Shown piece by piece: positions 59,641 to 64,000 of a stretch of 64,000 nucleotides of DNA (position 1 is the first letter of the stretch; the number at the start of each line of letters is the position of its first letter). The notes under the pieces are model-generated. The model saw only the letters and a list, made by a program, of their open reading frames with translations, made no database searches and had not been told where the DNA came from. The translations under genes were made by a program, and so were the position numbers. This stretch comes from Voacanga thouarsii (Eukaryota; Streptophyta; Magnoliopsida; Gentianales; Apocynaceae), in the NCBI GenBank assembly GCA_026120185.1, contig JANUWF010001617.1, positions 1,674,001 to 1,738,000 of the forward strand. Reading direction: 5' to 3'.

Positions 59641-61530
59641 GCTGCTTTATGTTCTGTTCTTTTTAACCATCTTGCAGAAGTGTTCGTCCATTTCATCCTA
59701 CCCGGTTACTGTTTTTGTGGATAGACCAATGAGTATTGAATGCGAAATTTCTTGATTCTTTAGGTAGAATTTTTCGAGCTAAATATTACATCGATCGGTT
59801 AAATGATTCAAGATTCATGGCTCTCTGGTTCTGTTGTTCCTTATTACAGTACCTGGATAGGGTTGTGAAGAGAGACATGAGAAGAAATGGAGTGAAGGAT
59901 AATTAACGAGAAATCATGAAAGAAATTTGTGCCCATTAACCTATCGCCCCCAATTCTATCATTCAATGTGTTAACTTGTATTTGTATTTTTTTTTTTTAG
60001 GTTTTGCCCAATTAAGTCACATAGTCCTTATCAACACAAATAATCTTTCAAATCTTATCGAAAGTGAAACAATAGGTGGGTTATCATTAATTCATAATAT
60101 AGAGATTGATTTAAGATGACTTTATAAAAAATTTATTAAATGGGTAGGGTTAGGCGAGTTTAAAGAATGAGAATATGATGGGTTGTGACTAGATGAGAGT
60201 TTTTGAGAAATAAAAATTATATAAAATAATAATATATTAAAATTAAATTGAAATTTTAGTTTAAGATGAAAACAAAATTTTTTTTGTCTAAATACATCTT
60301 TAATTTAACAAATTTTATCAGATAGGTTAGAAGATGGGATCGAATTTAGTCGCTCAAGATAGAGAATAAAAAAATTACCATCCAATCATCATATTTATTT
60401 ATTGCATTGATAGATTTTTTATTTATGCTTGTGCAATTAATGGAAGGCTTCAATGGATAGGCCTTGATGAAAAGTAAAAGATTGGAGTTGTTTTGTTATG
60501 TAAAGCTTAATCGTCCCTTAGGTTATACTTGAAAAGAAATTTTTCTCAATTAAAATTAAAATATTAATTTAAAATTTTTTTATTTTTTAAAAACTATCAT
60601 ATATCTAAAATATATTATATTTTTTTCTTTATTAATGATTGAATTTCATATTTATTTTATATTTAATAATATTTTATTAAATTTTAATAAATTTATCTCA
60701 ATCCATCCTTATCCAAAATACAATAAGTTCATAATTGTCAAACAATTGACTTTGTTAAATAATTAAGTTAAACTCTAGTATAATAAAATTTCAAGGATAA
60801 TGTGTAAGAATTAATGTCGAGGCTTTAAAAAAAATGAGGCAGCAAAAGCAAAACCTTTTTTTTTTTTCCATTGTTCTTGGGAGTGTTGGGTTTCTATTTA
60901 GGGAAAGAAGGTGAGATTTAACCTCCGTCTACAGTTTTGGAACAAAGTGTTAATCAACTATACTAACTTAATGTTCAAACAAAGTAAAGTACTAGTATAT
61001 GGGAAAATATTTACATATACGCAAACCTTTTTTAATTAAAAATTTATAACATATAGATAATATATTGTACTTCCTAAAATTAGCAAGCTGGATTTAGGCA
61101 GGGGCAAGGGTGGCCCTAGCTCTATCTCCCAATTTTATTTTATTTTTTTTGTTTAAATGCTTAATTTTGAGGTTTTTTTTGGGCGGAAGTCTAAATATAT
61201 TTTACTTTTCATCCCTTCATAAAAAGTTTTAAAAATTATGATGTCTTCTATTTGTTTTCCCCTATCAATTTGCCTTAGTCAAGGTCCTAGCTCGTAGCTC
61301 TATCATTGTAAAAACGTATAAGTTTTTAATCTATATAGTTTATTCAAATTAAACTTATGTACGTGTTATCCTTTATGATAATCTACACACGAGGTAAGAG
61401 TGTTAACTTAGACTTGTAAATTAGGTTCTAGTTTGGCCCAAATTTAAAATGAGAACATTAAGCCCAAGTCTGAGCTGAATTCGAGGGTGTTCAAATAACA
61501 TTTTTTTTGGAGGGGTGTCAGGAAAATGAT
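59641..61530. other. Intergenic AT-rich DNA after the OXS3-like gene
   Basis: 3' UTR likely ends by about 59990. The rest is AT-rich with T-runs (59990, 60860, 61140, 61501) and no open frame or element that I recognise. A run of degenerate A/T-rich repeats lies at 60540-60720. Confidence 0.55.
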
Positions 61531-61773
61531 TCTCTCTCCGTCTCATAATATAAATTGTTTGACTTAATTTCACACATAGTAAAATTCTTAAAAATAAGGT
61601 GGCTTTATGTTTTTTCTTTCTAAAACACTCCTATTTAAATGTCTTGGAAACAAGAAAAAAAAAGAGAGAGAAAAAGAGGGAAAGAGAATAATAAATAAGA
61701 ATAAAAATATAAAAATAACTTTAAAATCTTTTTAAAAAATCCCAACGATTTATAATTTGGGACAACAAAAGTA
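61531..61773. mobile_element. Truncated Stowaway-like MITE
   Basis: Reverse-orientation relative of 36326-36602: one terminal repeat (TCTCATAATATAAATTGTTT) and the interior match, including AATAAGGTGGCTTTATG and ATTTAAATGTCTTGGAAAC. Homology stops at GGGACAACAAAAGTA, so the other terminal repeat (about 30 bp) is missing. Confidence 0.7.
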
Positions 61774-61997
61774 AGTTATGATCATCATAAATACTTTAAT
61801 ACTTACTAGCATTTATTGAATTGTCTTTTTATTAAAGTAAGTTAGAAGTACTATTATTTAAAATTAACTGTTGGTCCTAACTTTGATAAAGATTAGAAAA
61901 TTGTATTCATTAAAACTTTTAAAAATTTTCAAATAGAATAGGAAAATGTCTCATTTTTCTTTTTGATCTTCTAATTTAAGGGGAAATAGAAAGAACT

Positions 61998-62351
61998 TGT
62001 TATAAAATTAGGGTAGTGTTAGAATTAAATCTTCACATTACACACTAATAAAACTCTAACTATTTTGCACAAGAATTTCTCTCTTTCTCTTCTCTCACAA
62101 TTTTCTCTAATCTTTCTTTCACTAATCTTTCTTTCACAAAATAATGGTGTATTACAAGCTTAGAGAATAGCTCTATTTATAGAGCTCTAATTAGTGGAAT
62201 ACATCATGGCATACATCATCTTCCACTAATCTCAATTAGTGGTGTCTCCACTAAATGGTGGACATCCATAAAAATCTTCTATAATAATTCACATAAATCC
62301 ATAATTAGTGGAGCCTCCACTAATTAATAAAGATTCCAATAATTCATAACA
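61998..62351 (-). repeat. Solo LTR of the element A family
   Basis: 354 bp, TGTTATGAATT...ATAACA on the minus strand, flanked by a perfect GAACT duplication (61993-61997 and 62352-62356). It matches the element A LTRs, includes the same TATA palindrome, and has no internal region, so it is a product of LTR-LTR recombination. Confidence 0.95.
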
Positions 62352-62844
62352 GAACTAAAATTTTCACGATTTATTCCATTATTTTCTATAATTTTCTAAA
62401 AATTATAGATCTTGAAAGACATTAAAATATATAGCTAGAGATGTGTTTAGGGTATGAACTCAAAACAGGCAGAGCTAAATTAAGCTCAAGCCCAATTCAA
62501 TTTAAATTATTTAGGCTGAGTTTGTTCCATCCCGACCCATTTTACAACCCTATAGGTAGACGGTTGCAAATGAAAAATTTATTGATTTCATCTTCAAACT
62601 ATTTTAGGTTGGTCATTTTTGTCTCTAATATTTATTTCTTTATTTTTTTCATCCTCAAATTATTTTCATTTTGTCAATTTAATCCTTCCGAATAATTTTT
62701 TACTGGTTTTCATCGATTTTCATATTTTTTAGGAATAAAAAGTAAAAGTCTACTTCTTTTTCTCCAAAATGCATCTAGTCACGTAAGGTGAGGGGAATTC
62801 ATATTTTCATTTTCTAACTGCGTGATTGAGCGGTCGAGCTCCCG
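62352..62844. other. Intergenic DNA before DUF3054 remnant
   Basis: No gene supported. The open frame at 62441-62695 is AT-biased and lacks protein-like character. Confidence 0.5.
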
Positions 62845-63632
62845 ATGGAGTTGTAGCATCGACATTATTTGTACACACCACTGTTCCCTCAAATTCACTC
62901 ACCCCAATCCTCCCTTATTCACCCGCCACTGCAGACCACCCAAATTTCCTACTACTTCTATCAGCAGATTACCTAAGCCCCTTCTTGTTGCAAGTTTCGA
63001 ATCCACTAGCCATCGCACCACTGCCAGTGGTGGCCCTCCTGCTGCTGCCAATGGTAGTAAAGATGCTAATTCCATCACTTTGGTTGGCGAAAAAGATGTT
63101 CCTCTGGAAGGGGTCATTTAATTAGTTTGAAAATACGAGTTCTTTCACCTCTAATCTTATCTCCAAATGGGGATAATCTTAATTTTCTTTATTTTGCCTT
63201 TTCTTTTTCAAAAATCTATATTTTCTTGTACATGAATTCTAACACGTAATGCTTATTTTGGATTTCAGTCAGGTGGCTTTGCTGGCTGGTGGGGATGTGG
63301 TAGTATTACTATTGTTCTCTACAATTGAAAGGTTTAACCACGGGTTTCTGTTCTTGACCTGGAAACGCTGAAAACAGCCGACCCTTTCATTGCCGGTGTT
63401 ACTTTCTCTCACTCAATTTCCACTGTTTGTATTTTTTTGCATTTCGCACATATAGTATGCTGGTCCATGGAAGCTGAAATTCCTTACCATTCTTTTGATT
63501 CTTTGTGAACAATTAAGGTGGTTCCTGGGTGCTTATTTCTTAGGAGGATATGGTGAAGATGGCCAAGGCATGAACTGCCGCTTCAAAGCTATTACTGATT
63601 CTTTCAAGTTGTGGGCTTTAGGAATTCTAGTA
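62845..63632 (+). pseudogene. DUF3054 chloroplast membrane-protein gene remnant
   Basis: Pieces of a plastid DUF3054 protein in order: a Ser/Thr/Pro-rich transit-peptide-like stretch with VGEKDVPLEGVI (about 63088-63118), FENTSSFTSNLISKWG (63130-63170), VALLAGGDVVVLLLFS and ERFNHG (63276-63341), VLDLETLKTADPFIAG (63352-63401, shifted by one base) and WFLGAYFLGGYGEDGQGMN (63523-63578) up to a GT-AG-type border at 63629. Stops after GVI (a small insertion plus TAG), a one-base deletion after NHGF, and no clear Met in the right frame. Introns are kept, so it is a decayed duplicate, not a retrocopy. The C-terminal exon was not found by 64000. Function of DUF3054 is unknown. Confidence 0.72.
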
Positions 63633-64000
63633 AGTTAGCAGTTCATTGATTATTTCTCATTTGATTTAGATTATAATCTTAATTGCCCAAGTTGAAATCC
63701 ACCCTTTACTAGAGCAGAATTTAATTGGTTGCTCATCATGAGCTACGAGGTATAGGCAACTAATCTTTCAAGAAAATTGTATGATAGGACCACACAGCTT
63801 GGATTCATTGGAGCTTGGCTTGTTCTTTTGCAGATATAGCCATATTTTTATCAAAGGGAATCTTACAATAACATTGTTCCTGTGCTACCATAGGCATCGA
63901 TATTTCATACCAGTTTAGTTGTTTTATGAGATTAGCAATCAATAGAGATGGAAACCTGAAACATTAAATGCGGTGTTTGTAACACCCTACATATCCGTGT
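63633..64000. other. Window end, possible LTR start
   Basis: No coding sequence seen. TGTAACACCC at 63978-63987 is the usual beginning of LTRs in several plant gypsy groups, so another element may start here. Confidence 0.35.

Noticed and set aside
62826..63125. 99-codon hydrophobic frame overlapping the DUF3054 remnant
   Set aside because: Out-of-frame reading of the same exon; the DUF3054-matching residues are in the other frame, and its start is not an ATG.
1..64000. CRISPR array, integron, phage or bacterial defence system
   Set aside because: No spaced palindromic repeats or bacterial gene clusters; introns and LTR elements show plant nuclear DNA.

Overview
This is nuclear DNA of a flowering plant, most likely a eudicot. 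It is AT-rich, carries two recognisable plant genes with introns (a two-domain DJ-1/PfpI protein of the Arabidopsis DJ1D type and an OXIDATIVE STRESS 3-like protein), and is otherwise dominated by Ty1/copia and Ty3/gypsy LTR retrotransposons in several nested layers. No bacterial gene organisation, CRISPR array or rRNA is visible. Layout: 1-1015 is AT-rich; 1016-1329 is a short open frame with a DLNxxP-type motif that runs into a copia LTR. 1330-6891 is copia element A (plus strand, 367-bp LTRs, decayed gag-pol). 7145-11291 is the five-exon DJ1D-like gene (391 residues), whose start codon lies about 250 bp past the element A LTR. 12003-36100 is one decayed Ty3/gypsy element (minus strand, Tat-like by its PBS, gag and protease), opened twice by related long-LTR copia elements: one on minus (12270-21898) and one on plus (25076-34693, perfect ACAGG target duplication). 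Its own 5' LTR is 35391-36100. A Stowaway-like MITE follows at 36326-36602. 38228-49860 is copia element B (minus, same superfamily branch as A), split by a 6.2-kb non-autonomous LTR element without pol domains (40426-46583, plus, 1428-bp LTRs, CTTTG target duplication confirmed by the unbroken site in element A). 49861-52653 is AT-rich with an orphan promoter-like stretch. 52654-57823 is copia element C (minus, gag deletion and a damaged reverse-transcriptase active site). 58701-59640 is the OXS3-like gene with upstream start codons in its leader. 61531-61773 is a truncated second MITE, 61998-62351 a solo LTR of the element A family with a perfect GAACT duplication, and about 62845-63632 a decayed copy of a chloroplast-targeted DUF3054 membrane-protein gene. 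The last bases may begin another LTR. How it works together: only the DJ1D-like and OXS3-like genes look able to make their full protein; both families are linked to carbonyl or oxidative-stress defence, but their proximity here is not evidence of a shared function. The rest records successive insertions. The order can be read from interruption: gypsy before both long-LTR copias, element B before the pol-less element. I read all coordinates and identities by eye; LTR divergence and family names below the superfamily level are estimates.
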